Shown one piece after another: positions 51,504 through 60,046 of a stretch of 64,000 nt of DNA. Made by a program: the position numbers and the translations under genes. This DNA is from Streptomyces sp. NBC_01216 (lineage in GTDB: Bacteria; Actinomycetota; Actinomycetes; Streptomycetales; Streptomycetaceae). The stretch covers positions 5,456,001 to 5,520,000 of the forward strand of contig NZ_CP108677.1 of assembly GCF_035994945.1 (NCBI RefSeq). Direction: 5' to 3'. Positions within the stretch are counted from its first letter, which is position 1. Each line of letters opens with the position of its first letter. The notes below the pieces were generated by a model. It made no database searches. It saw only the letters and a program-made list of their open reading frames with translations, and had not been told where the DNA came from.

Positions 51504-52937
51504 TCAGCGCGAGCCGCGGAAGTCCGCGCCCTCCACGACGAGCCCCGCGACCAGTGCGCCCGACATGCCCGCGTGCGCCAGCCCGCCGCCCGGGTGGGAC
51601 CAGCCGCCCGCGAAGTACAGGCCGGGGAGCGGGGAGAGGTTGGGCGCGGGCAGGAAACGCCCCTCCGCCCCCGCGAGCGCCGGACCGGGCACCTCGGCGC
51701 AGCCCGTCTCCCGCAGGGTGTCCCGCGGCGTCCGGACCTCCTGCCACAGCAGGCGCTCGCGGAGGCCGGGCACGGCCGCCTCGGCAGCCGCCAGCATCCC
51801 CTCGGCGTGCCCCGCCCCGTCCGCCGCGCCGTCCGTCCGTACGGTCGAGGTGACCGTCACCGACTCGTGCTCCGCGTCGGGGCGCAGGCTCGCGTCGTCG
51901 GGTCGCAGCACGGTCACGATGGGCCGGTCCGCCGTCGCGTGGACCACCGTGCGGTGCACCGCTCCGGCCTCCCGCGCGCCGCGCAACGCCAGACAGAGCG
52001 TCACCCGGCCCGTCCCCGGGGACAGGGGGAGGGGCCGGTCATCCCGGTGCTCACGGGACACGACCCGCTCCCGGAAGAGCGAGGGAACCGGTGCCCCGGC
52101 GACGACATGGTCCGCCCCGACGACTTCGCCGCCGGCCAGTTCGATCCCGGCCGCCCGGCCGTCCTCCTCGCGGACCCCGGTGACCTCGGCCCCGAAGACG
52201 AACTCCACCCGTCGCTTCCGGCAGCGCTCGTACACGGCGTCCGCCAGGGCCCGGATGCCCCCGCCGACGTACCAGGTGCCGAAGGTCTGCTCCATGTACG
52301 GCAGGACGGCGGCCGAGGCCGGGGCGGTGGCCGGGTCGAATCCGTAGGACCAGGCATGGGCGTCGAGCAGCGCGGCCAGCCGGGGATCGCCCAGTTCGCG
52401 GCTGCCGATCCGGCCGAGCGTGGTCGTCGGCCGGCGCAGCGGGCCCGTCTTCCGGCCCGGATAGGGCTCGCGGGCCAGCGCCGTCGTGTCCCGGGGCTGG
52501 GGCTCCTCCAGGAGCGGGCGGCGGGTGCGGTCCCAGGCTTCGCGGGCGCGGACCAGGAAGTCCCCCCAGCGCTCACCGGCCCCCGTGCCCAGCGCGGCGT
52601 CCAGCGCGGCGACCGTGCCGGCCCGGGAGGCGTTCGGCAGGTCGACCCGGGTGCCGTCGGCGAAGACATGACGGCTGGCCGGGTCGACCTGGGCCAGCGT
52701 GACGAGGTCTTCCAGCGGCTCCTTGCCCGTCTTGACGAACAGGTCCCGGTAGACCGCGGGCAGATGCAGCAGACCGGGGCCGGTGTCGAAGCCGAACCCG
52801 TCGCGCGTGTACCGGCCGACCGCGCCGCCGTACGTCGCCGCGCGCTCGTACACCGTCACCCGGTGGCCGGCCACGGCCAGCCGGGCGGCGGCCGCCATGG
52901 CGCCCATCCCGGCGCCGATCACCACAATCCGTGCCAT
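51504..52937 (-). CDS. phytoene desaturase-like FAD oxidoreductase
   Basis: A 477-residue flavoprotein of the CrtI/NAD(P)-binding amine-oxidase-like class: VVIGAGMGAMAAAARLAVAGHRV at the start, RYTRDGFGFDTGPGLLHLP (the family substrate-binding turn), and LYFAGGWSHPGGGLAHAGMSGALVA at the end. No other carotenoid genes (crtB, crtE) are in the window, so it may act on another polyene or lipid. It follows the DUF4126 gene by 35 bases on the same strand. Confidence 0.88.
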   Translation of the reverse strand: MARIVVIGAGMGAMAAAARLAVAGHRVTVYERAATYGGAVGRYTRDGFGFDTGPGLLHLPAVYRDLFVKTGKEPLEDLVTLAQVDPASRHVFADGTRVDLPNASRAGTVAALDAALGTGAGERWGDFLVRAREAWDRTRRPLLEEPQPRDTTALAREPYPGRKTGPLRRPTTTLGRIGSRELGDPRLAALLDAHAWSYGFDPATAPASAAVLPYMEQTFGTWYVGGGIRALADAVYERCRKRRVEFVFGAEVTGVREEDGRAAGIELAGGEVVGADHVVAGAPVPSLFRERVVSREHRDDRPLPLSPGTGRVTLCLALRGAREAGAVHRTVVHATADRPIVTVLRPDDASLRPDAEHESVTVTSTVRTDGAADGAGHAEGMLAAAEAAVPGLRERLLWQEVRTPRDTLRETGCAEVPGPALAGAEGRFLPAPNLSPLPGLYFAGGWSHPGGGLAHAGMSGALVAGLVVEGADFRGSR

Positions 52938-52972
52938 GTCAGGGACCCTATCGGCCTCCGTCGGCCGCCCGG

Positions 52973-53596
52973 TCAGCCGGGCGGGACCACGACCCCGGCC
53001 TCCGCCGAGGCCAGGCGCCGCTCCTCGCGCCGCTGGGCCCTGCGGCGCAGGAAACGGCGGATGCGGTGGGCGAGGAAGCCCAGTATCACCAGACCGAGCA
53101 CCAGCAGGACCGCCACGACGGCGGACGCCGCCCGGGGGTTGAAGATCGCGAAGGTCACGATGCCCGCGACCGCGAGGTCCTCGGCCAGGCTCAGGGCGAT
53201 GTTCGAGAACGGCTCGGGTGAGGTGTTGACCGCCATCCGGGTCCCGGCTTTGACGGCGTGGCTCAGCAGGGCGGTGGAACCGCCGACCGCACCCGCGGCC
53301 AGCTCCGGCAGCGATCCCGACTGCCCGGCGATCAGGGCGCCGACCACGGCGCCGGCGATCGGCCGGATCACGGTGTGGAAGGAGTCCCAGAGGGAGTCGA
53401 CGTACGGGATCTTGTCCGCCACCGCCTCACAGAGGAACAGCACGGCGGCGGCGATCAGGACGTCGGTGCGCTCCAGCGGGGCGGGCACCTCGTCGCTGAG
53501 GCCGGTCACGCCGAAGAGACCGAGCAGCAGGACCACCGCGTAGGCGTTGATCCCGCTCGCCCAGCCGCTGGTGAAGACGAGGGGGAGTACGGACAC
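52973..53596 (-). CDS. DUF4126 membrane protein
   Basis: A 207-residue membrane protein with about five hydrophobic segments. The opening SVLPLVFTSGWASGINAYAVVLLLG and the ADKIPYVDSLWD loop are typical of DUF4126. The C-terminus is basic (RIRRFLRRRAQRREERR). GTG 53596 is chosen: TACGAT lies seven bases upstream as a -10 box, fitting a leaderless message; an ATG at 53644 would add 16 residues of weak character. Function unknown. Confidence 0.82.
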   Translation of the reverse strand: MSVLPLVFTSGWASGINAYAVVLLLGLFGVTGLSDEVPAPLERTDVLIAAAVLFLCEAVADKIPYVDSLWDSFHTVIRPIAGAVVGALIAGQSGSLPELAAGAVGGSTALLSHAVKAGTRMAVNTSPEPFSNIALSLAEDLAVAGIVTFAIFNPRAASAVVAVLLVLGLVILGFLAHRIRRFLRRRAQRREERRLASAEAGVVVPPG

Positions 53597-53737
53597 GGAC
53601 GCGATCGTAGTCAGTGGTGGCCGCGTGCGGGTGGGGATCGGCACGGACGGCTGAGTACGCGTACCTAGGCGCGGAGATGAGTAGCCGCACGGATGGGCTC
53701 CGACCTGCGCGGACGGGAGAGTGGGGGCACGGAAGGG

Positions 53738-53783
53738 GCGCGGTTCCGTACCGCCGGCACGGGGCGGCGGTACGGAACCGCGC
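53738..53783. terminator. large palindrome downstream of tetR operon
   Basis: Perfect 18-base stem (53738-53755 with 53766-53783), 10-base loop. It lies in the 363-base gap between the DUF4126 and TetR genes, in a strongly G-rich stretch of the plus strand. No open frame there looks real. Confidence 0.7.
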
Positions 53784-53846
53784 GCCTGCCGGCACGGGGG
53801 TGCGCGGGGGGCACGGGGGTGCTCACGGGGGACGGGGGGAGGACCG

Positions 53847-53891
53847 CCGGTTCCGGCGAGGCTCGGGGGGATCGAGCCTCGCCGGAACCGG
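53847..53891. terminator. terminator after the TetR gene
   Basis: Perfect 19-base stem (53847-53865 with 53873-53891), 7-base loop, about 70 bases past the TetR stop on the minus strand. On the plus strand it is followed by TGTCTTCG. It and the hairpin at 53738 both contain GGTTCCG in the first arm. Confidence 0.85.
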
Positions 53892-53959
53892 TGTCTTCGC
53901 GTTCCCGGCGGTGGACCGGGCCGGGCTGCCGGGGCGGGCCCGGTCCCGGGCGCGGGTCC

Positions 53960-54568
53960 TCAGCGGCCGCTCACCCGGCCATGCAGCAGACGGGAGAGCG
54001 CGCGGTGCACGTCGTCGATCGACCGCTCGCTCTGGAATGCCTGCCAGTCCAGGGCGGCCACCAGCACCATGCCGACCAGCGCCGCCGCCGTGAGCGGGAT
54101 GTCGATCTCCTCGCTCAGCTCGCCGGCCTCCACGCCCTCCCGGAGCACTCCCTCGACCACCGCGACCGCCTGCTGGCGGACCACCAGGAGGGTCGAGTTC
54201 CAGGCGCGGTTGGTGCGCCAGAGCTCGGCGACGTACAGCTGGGTGAAGGCCGGGTAGCGGTCGATGAAGACCAGGCCCGCCCGGATCATGGCGTCCAGCG
54301 CGTCGACCCGGCTCCCGCCCCGCCGCCCGGTCTCCTCGGCCGCGTCCCGCAGCGAGGCGGTGAGCAGGCCCACGCCGTGCCGCAGCAGCTCCTCGAAGAG
54401 CTCGGTCTTGCTCTTGAAGTTGTAGTAGACCGTGCCCTTGGCGACCCCCGCGCGTTCGGCGATCTCGTCGACCGTGGTCGCCGAGAAGCCCTGCTCGGCT
54501 ATGAGGGTGACGGCGGCCTCGTAGAGCTTCGCGCGGGTGGCCCGGCGTCTGGTGCTGCTGCTGTCCAT
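53960..54568 (-). CDS. TetR family transcriptional regulator
   Basis: A 202-residue repressor. The helix-turn-helix is ATTVDEIAERAGVAKGTVYYNFKSK (about residues 30-55), and the C-terminal ligand domain is helical. It is the last gene of a three-gene leftward operon with the YhgE/Pip exporter and its ATPase-like partner, whose promoter has a perfect 34-base palindrome. It probably represses the operon and itself, with an unknown inducer. Start ATG 54568, 29 bases after the exporter stop. Confidence 0.9.
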   Translation of the reverse strand: MDSSSTRRRATRAKLYEAAVTLIAEQGFSATTVDEIAERAGVAKGTVYYNFKSKTELFEELLRHGVGLLTASLRDAAEETGRRGGSRVDALDAMIRAGLVFIDRYPAFTQLYVAELWRTNRAWNSTLLVVRQQAVAVVEGVLREGVEAGELSEEIDIPLTAAALVGMVLVAALDWQAFQSERSIDDVHRALSRLLHGRVSGR

Positions 54569-54597
54569 GGAGACGATTCTCACAGGTCCGGCGGATG

Positions 54598-56685
54598 TCA
54601 CAGGGACAGTTCCGGGTGGAGCCGGTCCATGGTCCACACCTGCTTGCGGCGGGCGGAGACGGCCGTCAGCGCCAGGGCGCCCACCGTGAACGCGGTCAGG
54701 ACCGCGCATGCCTGCCAGACCGGTCCCAGGCCGCCGCCGGTGATCAGCCGCCGCAGCGCCTCGACCACATGGGTCATCGGCAGGAACGGATGGATCGCAC
54801 CGAAGAAGCCGGGGCTGGTCTGTACCGGGTACGTGCCGCCCGCCGAGGTGAGCTGGAGCATCAGCACCGCGAGCACCAGGATGCGGCCCGCCGCGCCGAA
54901 GCGGGCGTTGAGCCACTGGATGATCGCCGCGAAGCAACAGGTCACCAGGACCAGGAAGGAGACGGTTCCGGCCGCCCTGGCCATCTGCAGGCCCAGGCCC
55001 CAGTGCAGGACCGACATCAGCGCGGCGACCTGCAGCACCCCGATCGCCGCGACCGGGAACCAGCCGGCCAGCGCGATCCGCCGGGCGGAGGCGCCGGCGG
55101 CCAGGGCGCGCCGGTTGAGTGGCTGGATCACCATGTACGCCACCATCGCGCCGACCCAGAGGGAGAGCGGGATGAAGTACGGGGCGAATCCGGTGCCGTA
55201 GTTGGGTGCCTTGTGCAGGGACTGCGAGGCCAGTTCGACGGGGTCGGCCATGACCGCCGTGCGGCGGTCCCGGTCACGCTGGTCGTAGTCGGGGATCTTG
55301 TCGACACCGTCGTTGAGCCCGGTGGCGAGCTCGCCCGAGCCGTCGGCCAGTTTGAACAGACCGCCGTCGAGGTCTCCGGCGCCCTTCTTGAGCCTGCCGA
55401 CGCCGGTGTCCAGGTTCGTGGAGCCGGTACGGGCGCCGGTGAGTCCGGTGTGCAGGTCGTCGGCGCCCTTGGCGACCTTCTGGGCGCCGCTGTTCAGCGC
55501 GTTGACCTTCTTGACGGCGTCCTCGAGGTCCTCGTCCAGATGCGGTGCGGCCTCGGCCAGCGCGTCCGCCTGCTTCTGCAGGGTGGCCAGCCGGCCGTCG
55601 AAGCGCTTGAGGTCGCCGGTCTGGTCCTTGGTCAGTTCGTGCAGATCGTCGGCGATCTTCGCCACGTCGTCCGCGCTGACCTTGGCCTCCTTCAGGACCG
55701 GGCAGGTCCGCGGGTCGGGCAGCGGGTTGTCCACGCACTCCTTCTTGTGGAGTGCCTCCAGGTGGTCGTCGGCCAGGTGCGCGGCGCTGCGGGCGAGCGG
55801 GGCGCGCCGCACCAGGTCGTCCAGGTCGTGGCGGACCGCCTGGACCGAGTCGGAGACCAGCCGGGCGGTGTCGCCGATCGACTTGCCGTTGTCCTTCAGG
55901 AACGGGCGGACCTGGCCGGCCGTGCCGTTGACCCGGTCGGCGAGGGCCTGGGTCCCGGCGGAGACCTGCCGGGCGCCGGTCTCCAGGTCGCCTGCGCCCT
56001 TGTCGAGCTTCCTGAGGCCCGAGGCCAGGTCGCCGCTGCCCTTCTTGGCGTCCTTCAGCCCGTCCGCGAGGCTCTTGGAGCCCTTCTTGGCCTTGTCCAC
56101 GCCGTCCTTGACCTGGTCGGCACCCTTGGCGGCCGCGGCGGTCGCGTCGTGGATGTCGGAGAAGGAGATGAAGATCCGGTCCAGGAACGTGCGCGAGGAC
56201 TTGGTGGAGGCCGCGGTGCGCACCTCGGAGAACACCGTGCGGGAGATCTGCCCGACGATGTAGTTGTTCGCGTCGTTCGTGCGCACCTTGAGGGCTCCGG
56301 TCTCCGGGCTGTCGCCGGAGCTGGAGGCGATCCGCGAGCTGAAGTCGCGGGGCATGGTCAGCGAGAGGTAGTACGTGCCGTTCTCCACGCCTCGGGCGGC
56401 CTCGGCGTCGCTGACCTCGTGCCATTCGAAGACCGCGCTCTCGCGCAGGCCCTTGGTGATGTCCGCGCCGGCGTCGATCCGCCCGCCGCCCGCGGTCGCG
56501 CCCCGGTCCTCGTTGACGAGCGCGACGGGTATCCGGTCGAGCCTGCTGTAGGGGTCCCAGAACGAGCACAGGTAGAGCGCGCCGTACAGCAGCGGCAGCA
56601 GCAGGACCGCGATGAGCGCGGCGGCCGGCAGTTTTCCCCTGCCGAAGCGCCTGAGCTCAAGCGCGGCCAGTCTCGGCGAGCGCAT
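54598..56685 (-). CDS. YhgE/Pip family ABC-2-type membrane protein
   Basis: A 695-residue protein of the YhgE/Pip (phage infection protein) family. One N-terminal membrane helix (about 18-40), a large extracellular domain with long coiled-coil and heptad-like repeats (DGLKDAKKGSGDLASGLRKLDKGAGDLETG types, residues 185-430), and five C-terminal membrane helices. Family members are thought to export molecules or secreted factors; the ABC-like protein encoded just upstream would be the partner. ATG overlaps the upstream gene by 29 bases. Confidence 0.88.
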   Translation of the reverse strand: MRSPRLAALELRRFGRGKLPAAALIAVLLLPLLYGALYLCSFWDPYSRLDRIPVALVNEDRGATAGGGRIDAGADITKGLRESAVFEWHEVSDAEAARGVENGTYYLSLTMPRDFSSRIASSSGDSPETGALKVRTNDANNYIVGQISRTVFSEVRTAASTKSSRTFLDRIFISFSDIHDATAAAAKGADQVKDGVDKAKKGSKSLADGLKDAKKGSGDLASGLRKLDKGAGDLETGARQVSAGTQALADRVNGTAGQVRPFLKDNGKSIGDTARLVSDSVQAVRHDLDDLVRRAPLARSAAHLADDHLEALHKKECVDNPLPDPRTCPVLKEAKVSADDVAKIADDLHELTKDQTGDLKRFDGRLATLQKQADALAEAAPHLDEDLEDAVKKVNALNSGAQKVAKGADDLHTGLTGARTGSTNLDTGVGRLKKGAGDLDGGLFKLADGSGELATGLNDGVDKIPDYDQRDRDRRTAVMADPVELASQSLHKAPNYGTGFAPYFIPLSLWVGAMVAYMVIQPLNRRALAAGASARRIALAGWFPVAAIGVLQVAALMSVLHWGLGLQMARAAGTVSFLVLVTCCFAAIIQWLNARFGAAGRILVLAVLMLQLTSAGGTYPVQTSPGFFGAIHPFLPMTHVVEALRRLITGGGLGPVWQACAVLTAFTVGALALTAVSARRKQVWTMDRLHPELSL

Positions 56686-57535
56686 CGGCCGCCCCCTCCT
56701 CGATGGTGTCGGTGTCGGTGTCCCCGGGGGCGTCGGCCTTCGGGGCCTCGGGTGCCCGTCCGGCGGCGGTGTCCCGCCGGTCCGGGGCCTCCGGCTTCGT
56801 CTCCGGGTCCGGCTCCGGCGCGGTTCCGCCCGGCGCGGTGGTGACGCGCACGGCGCCTTCGGGCGCGTCGCTGCACACGGCCAGGACGGTCGTGCCGGAG
56901 TCGGCGACGGAGCGCAGCAGAGCCCATGCCTCGACCCGGTCGGCGTCGGAGAGCTTGAGGTCGGTGTCGTCGAGGGCCAGCAGGCGGGGCCTGCCGATCA
57001 GGGCGAGGGCGACCGACAGGCGTAGCGCCTCCAGCCGCTCCAGGTCCCGGACGGAGGTCCGGCCGGCCTTGGGCAGGGTGGCCGGGTCGAGTCCGGCCGC
57101 TTCGAGGGCCTCCCTGATGCGGGCGCGCATCTCCGCGGTCCGCTCGGCCGGAGGGCGCAGCAGGGCGCGCACCGAGCCGTCGTAGCGGCGCTGGAGCAGC
57201 GCGCGCTCCCGCAGGTGCTCGTCGACGGTGAGGGCGGGGTCGAGGTCGCTGACGCCCGGCACCGGGCCGAGCGCGCTGAGGCGTCGGACGGCGGCCATCC
57301 CGCGGGGCAGGTGCAGTCCGGCGATCTCGGCGTGTCCCTCGTGGGTCTTCATCCGGCCGGTCAGCGCGAGCAACAGACAGGTCCGGCCCGAGCCCGACGG
57401 GCCCTCGATCGCGACGAGCGAGCCGGGCGCGGCCCGGAGGCCGACCTCGCGGAAGACCCAGCCGCGCGGCCCTTTCAGTCCGAGGCCCTCCGCGACGACG
57501 GCGGCGCCGTGCGGCTCCTTCGGGTTCGCTTTCAC
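56657..57535 (-). CDS. degenerate ABC-transporter ATPase-like protein
   Basis: A 292-residue nucleotide-binding-domain fold. Walker A is GPSGSGRTC (45-53), with Arg51 instead of lysine. The signature motif LSGGQ is replaced by VRDLERLEALRL, and the Walker B strand reads LLALDDTD without the catalytic Glu. A long Pro/Glu/Ala tail (225-292) follows. It is probably unable to hydrolyse ATP normally and may be a regulatory or structural partner of the YhgE protein. The GTG start lies 21 bases from the 34-base palindrome. Confidence 0.83.
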   Translation of the reverse strand: MKANPKEPHGAAVVAEGLGLKGPRGWVFREVGLRAAPGSLVAIEGPSGSGRTCLLLALTGRMKTHEGHAEIAGLHLPRGMAAVRRLSALGPVPGVSDLDPALTVDEHLRERALLQRRYDGSVRALLRPPAERTAEMRARIREALEAAGLDPATLPKAGRTSVRDLERLEALRLSVALALIGRPRLLALDDTDLKLSDADRVEAWALLRSVADSGTTVLAVCSDAPEGAVRVTTAPGGTAPEPDPETKPEAPDRRDTAAGRAPEAPKADAPGDTDTDTIEEGAADALAETGRA

Positions 57536-57555
57536 GGACCCCCACCCCTCATCCC

Positions 57556-57589
57556 CTGTTTTTGAACTGACCAGTCAGTTCAAAAACAG
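57556..57589. promoter_or_regulatory. 34-base perfect palindrome, probable TetR operator
   Basis: Two 16-base arms (57556-57571 and 57574-57589) around a CA centre. The inner part TTGAACTGAC-CA-GTCAGTTCAA resembles TetR operators with AACTGAC half sites. It lies 21 bases before the GTG of the leftward operon that ends with the TetR gene, and its AT-rich core may also supply -35 and -10 bases. It also lies about 115 bases before the rightward HEPN gene. Confidence 0.85.
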
Positions 57590-57703
57590 TAGCGCCCTCA
57601 CGCCTTCGAAGGCAAAGCGGCAGGTCAGGCTGATTGTCAGTGCCGCCCTGCACGATGGACACACACGGCCACGGTGCCGTCACACGACGACAGGAGGCTC
57701 GTC

Positions 57704-58231
57704 ATGACCAGCTCCTCGGCAGCGGCGCCCCGGCGCCACAGCACCGGTCGCACCGCCCCCGCACTGGTCGGACCCCCATCCGACATCCATCCCGTTCCGC
57801 GCCGCGCCACGGCGCCGCCCGCCGCCCTCGACCTGCTCGCCCAGGCCCGCGCCGGGATCGAGGAGGCCGCCGCGCTCGACGTGGCCAACGAGAGCTACGC
57901 CACCGCCCACCTCGCCGCCCTCCGTACCGCCGCGGCCGTGCTCGCCGCCCGCGGCAGGCCGGAGACCAGCCCACGCAGGCGCGCCCGGATCAGGAGCGCC
58001 TGGGAGGTGCTTCCCGAGATAGCCCCCGAGCTGGCCGAGTGGAGCGCGCTCTTCGCGGCGGGCGCGGAGCGGCGGGCTCGGGCCGAGGCGGGCATCGCCG
58101 GCGCCGCCGGCCGGCGGGAGGCCGACGACCTGATACGGGACGCCGCCATGTTCCTGCGCCTGGTCGAACGCCTCCTCGTCCTGCAGCCCGTCCTGCCCCG
58201 CCGGCCGGGCACCGGTGACGCCGTGAGGTGA
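57704..58231 (+). CDS. SAV_6107-type HEPN domain protein
   Basis: A 175-residue helical protein. LDLLAQARAGIEEAAALDVANESYATAHLAALRTAAAVLA is the HEPN-like helical bundle of the SAV_6107 family, with ARG residues in VLAARGRP. The first 45 residues are disordered. AGGAGG is seven bases before ATG 57704. HEPN proteins can be RNases or nucleotidyltransferase partners; whether this one is active is not known. No minimal nucleotidyltransferase gene adjoins it. Confidence 0.83.
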   Translation: MTSSSAAAPRRHSTGRTAPALVGPPSDIHPVPRRATAPPAALDLLAQARAGIEEAAALDVANESYATAHLAALRTAAAVLAARGRPETSPRRRARIRSAWEVLPEIAPELAEWSALFAAGAERRARAEAGIAGAAGRREADDLIRDAAMFLRLVERLLVLQPVLPRRPGTGDAVR

Positions 58232-58299
58232 GCGGGGGGTACGCCGCCCGAGGCCATAGGGTGGGGGACGTTCGTTCCCGTAGCGAGGAGTCAACAGCC

Positions 58300-59088
58300 G
58301 TGCCGGACCCTTCCCCTGTCTTCGGTCGAGAGGCGTCGTCGCGTCCGTCGCGCGCCTCCCTGCGTACCGCCGTCGTCTGGGACGTCCTCAAAGAGGCTCT
58401 CGACCGCCGGGTCAAGGCCACCGGGAAGGACGGCCTCGACGTCCTCGACACGGGCGGCGGTTCCGGGAATTTCGCGGTGCCGGTGGCCCGCCTGGGCCAC
58501 CGCGTCACCGTCGTCGACCCCAGCCCCAACGCCCTGTTCGCGCTGGAGCGCAGGGCCGCCGAGGCCGGGGTCGCCGACCGCGTCAGCGGGGTCCAGGGCG
58601 ACGTGCGCGGCCTGTTCGACGTCGTCGAACGCCAGGGGTACGACGTGGTCCTCTGCCACGGCGTCCTGGAATACGTCGACGACCCGGCCGAGGGCCTGCG
58701 CAACGCGGTCGCCGCGCTCCGGCCGGCCGGAGCGCTCAGCCTGCTCGCCGCGGGCCTGGGCGGTGCCGTCCTGGCCCGCGCGCTGGCCGGCCACTTCACC
58801 GAGGCCCGCCAGGCCCTCAGCGACCCCGAGGGCCGCTGGGGCGCCGGTGACCCGGTCCCCCGGCGCTTCACCGCGGAGCAGCTCGCCGAGCTGGCGGGGG
58901 AGGCCGGTCTGGAGGTCGGGGCGGTGCACGGCGTACGGATCTTCGCCGACCTGGTGCCCGGGGCCCTCGTCGACACCGAGCCGGGCGCCGCGGAGGCTCT
59001 GCTCAGGCTGGAGGAGGCAGCCGCCGAGCTGCCCGCCTTCCGCGCCGTCGCCACCCAGCTGCACCTCCTGGGCGAGAAGCGCGGCTGA
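58300..59088 (+). CDS. class I SAM-dependent methyltransferase
   Basis: A 262-residue enzyme. Motif I is LDVLDTGGGSGNFAVPVARLG, followed by VVDPSPNALFALERRA, the motif IV region VLCHGVLEYVDDP and a long C-terminal tail like that of CmoM/SmtA-type tRNA or small-molecule methyltransferases. GTG 58300 with GAGGAG nine bases upstream. It follows the HEPN gene by 68 bases on the same strand. Substrate unknown. Confidence 0.88.
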   Translation: MPDPSPVFGREASSRPSRASLRTAVVWDVLKEALDRRVKATGKDGLDVLDTGGGSGNFAVPVARLGHRVTVVDPSPNALFALERRAAEAGVADRVSGVQGDVRGLFDVVERQGYDVVLCHGVLEYVDDPAEGLRNAVAALRPAGALSLLAAGLGGAVLARALAGHFTEARQALSDPEGRWGAGDPVPRRFTAEQLAELAGEAGLEVGAVHGVRIFADLVPGALVDTEPGAAEALLRLEEAAAELPAFRAVATQLHLLGEKRG

Positions 59089-59393
59089 CACCCGGGCGGC
59101 GGCACGCCCCCGGGCGGGCGGGCGGCGTTCTCCACACCGGGCTGATCAGCGGCGCAGCTGCACACGGAGTACGCCACAGGCCCCCCGATCGGGCTTGTGT
59201 CCCCGTATGATCGGGGGACACCAACCGGCATGACGGGCAGGGCGCTGGGGAATCAAGGCTTCAGCATCCGAACCGCGTGGCGGCCCGGATTGGCGTTTTG
59301 GCGTTGAGGGCGGGTTTCACGGGGGCGAATCCCTGCCTATCCTGAAAGGGCCGCATACCGGTCGCCCCCGCGACCGACGACTAGGAGGACTCC
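59089..59393. other. intergenic region before the DUF3040 gene
   Basis: A 305-base gap with no convincing open frame. It holds an inverted repeat TGTCCCC (59198-59204) and GGGGACA (59214-59220) around TATGAT (59206-59211), which resembles a -10 box with an operator over it, and a very good ribosome site AGGAGG (59383-59388) for the GTG at 59394. If transcription starts near 59218, the leader would be about 175 bases long. Confidence 0.5.
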
Positions 59394-59792
59394 GTGCCGC
59401 TCTCGGAGCACGAGCAGCGAATGCTCGAGCAGATGGAGCGAGCGCTGTACGCCGAAGATCCCAAGTTCGCGACAGCGCTCGAGGGAAGCGGACTGCGTAC
59501 GTACACCCGGCGACGGGTCTACCAGGCAGTCGTCGGCTTCCTGGTGGGTATCGCGCTCCTCATGGCCGGAATGGTCGCCCAGCAGATCTGGATCAGCGTG
59601 GTGGGGTTCCTCGTCATGCTGGGCTGCGCGGTCCTGGCGGTCACCGGATGGCGCAAGGCTCCCAAGCCGGGCGAGCAGCAGGTGGCGGGTGAGGCGGCCG
59701 GCGGCCGTCCGTCCCGGCAGCGCCGCTCGATGATGCATCGCATCGAGGAACGGTGGCAGCGCCGCCGTGACGAGCAGCAGGGCGGCCACTGA
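59394..59792 (+). CDS. DUF3040 membrane protein
   Basis: A 132-residue protein that begins PLSEHEQRMLEQMERALYAEDPKFA, the DUF3040 signature, and has two membrane segments (about 44-62 and 66-84) then a basic tail. Present in most actinobacteria next to the cell-division cluster (Rv2169c in M. tuberculosis, as I recall). Role unknown, perhaps envelope-related. The GTG is set by AGGAGG. Confidence 0.92.
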   Translation: MPLSEHEQRMLEQMERALYAEDPKFATALEGSGLRTYTRRRVYQAVVGFLVGIALLMAGMVAQQIWISVVGFLVMLGCAVLAVTGWRKAPKPGEQQVAGEAAGGRPSRQRRSMMHRIEERWQRRRDEQQGGH

Positions 59793-59832
59793 CGGCCCCC
59801 TGAGCGGAGGCCGCACCTCCGTACACGACACC

Positions 59833-59880
59833 GAGCCCCGTGGGGCCGGCACCTCCGGGTGGTCCGGCCCCACGGGGCTC
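59833..59880 (+). terminator. terminator after the DUF3040 gene
   Basis: A 17-base perfect stem (59833-59849 with 59864-59880) plus an inner CACC-TCCG-GGTG hairpin past a two-base bulge. It lies between converging genes, 40 bases from the DUF3040 stop. Confidence 0.88.
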
Positions 59881-60046
59881 GTCGCGTTCCCGCTCGCGGG
59901 CCGGTGTCGGCCCCCGCTGTGGCGCGGGCCGACGAGCCCCGACGAGCACCGGCCCGCGAGCAGCCGTCCCAGCGTGGCCGTCCCCGCCCGGCCGACGGCC
60001 CGGGGACACCCAGGCCGACGGCGGGAGGAACGGACCGGCGCCGGAT

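Noticed and set aside
53693..53960. Small open frames in the G-rich hairpin region
   Set aside because: They run through both perfect palindromes, have no ribosome site and encode Gly/Arg/Thr-rich sequence unlike a protein.
55298..56140. Regularly repeated GTCGGCGCCCTT-like words, at first sight repeat-array-like
   Set aside because: They encode the heptad-like GAGDLETG/KKGSGDLASG repeats of the YhgE/Pip extracellular domain, are inexact and have no unique spacers.
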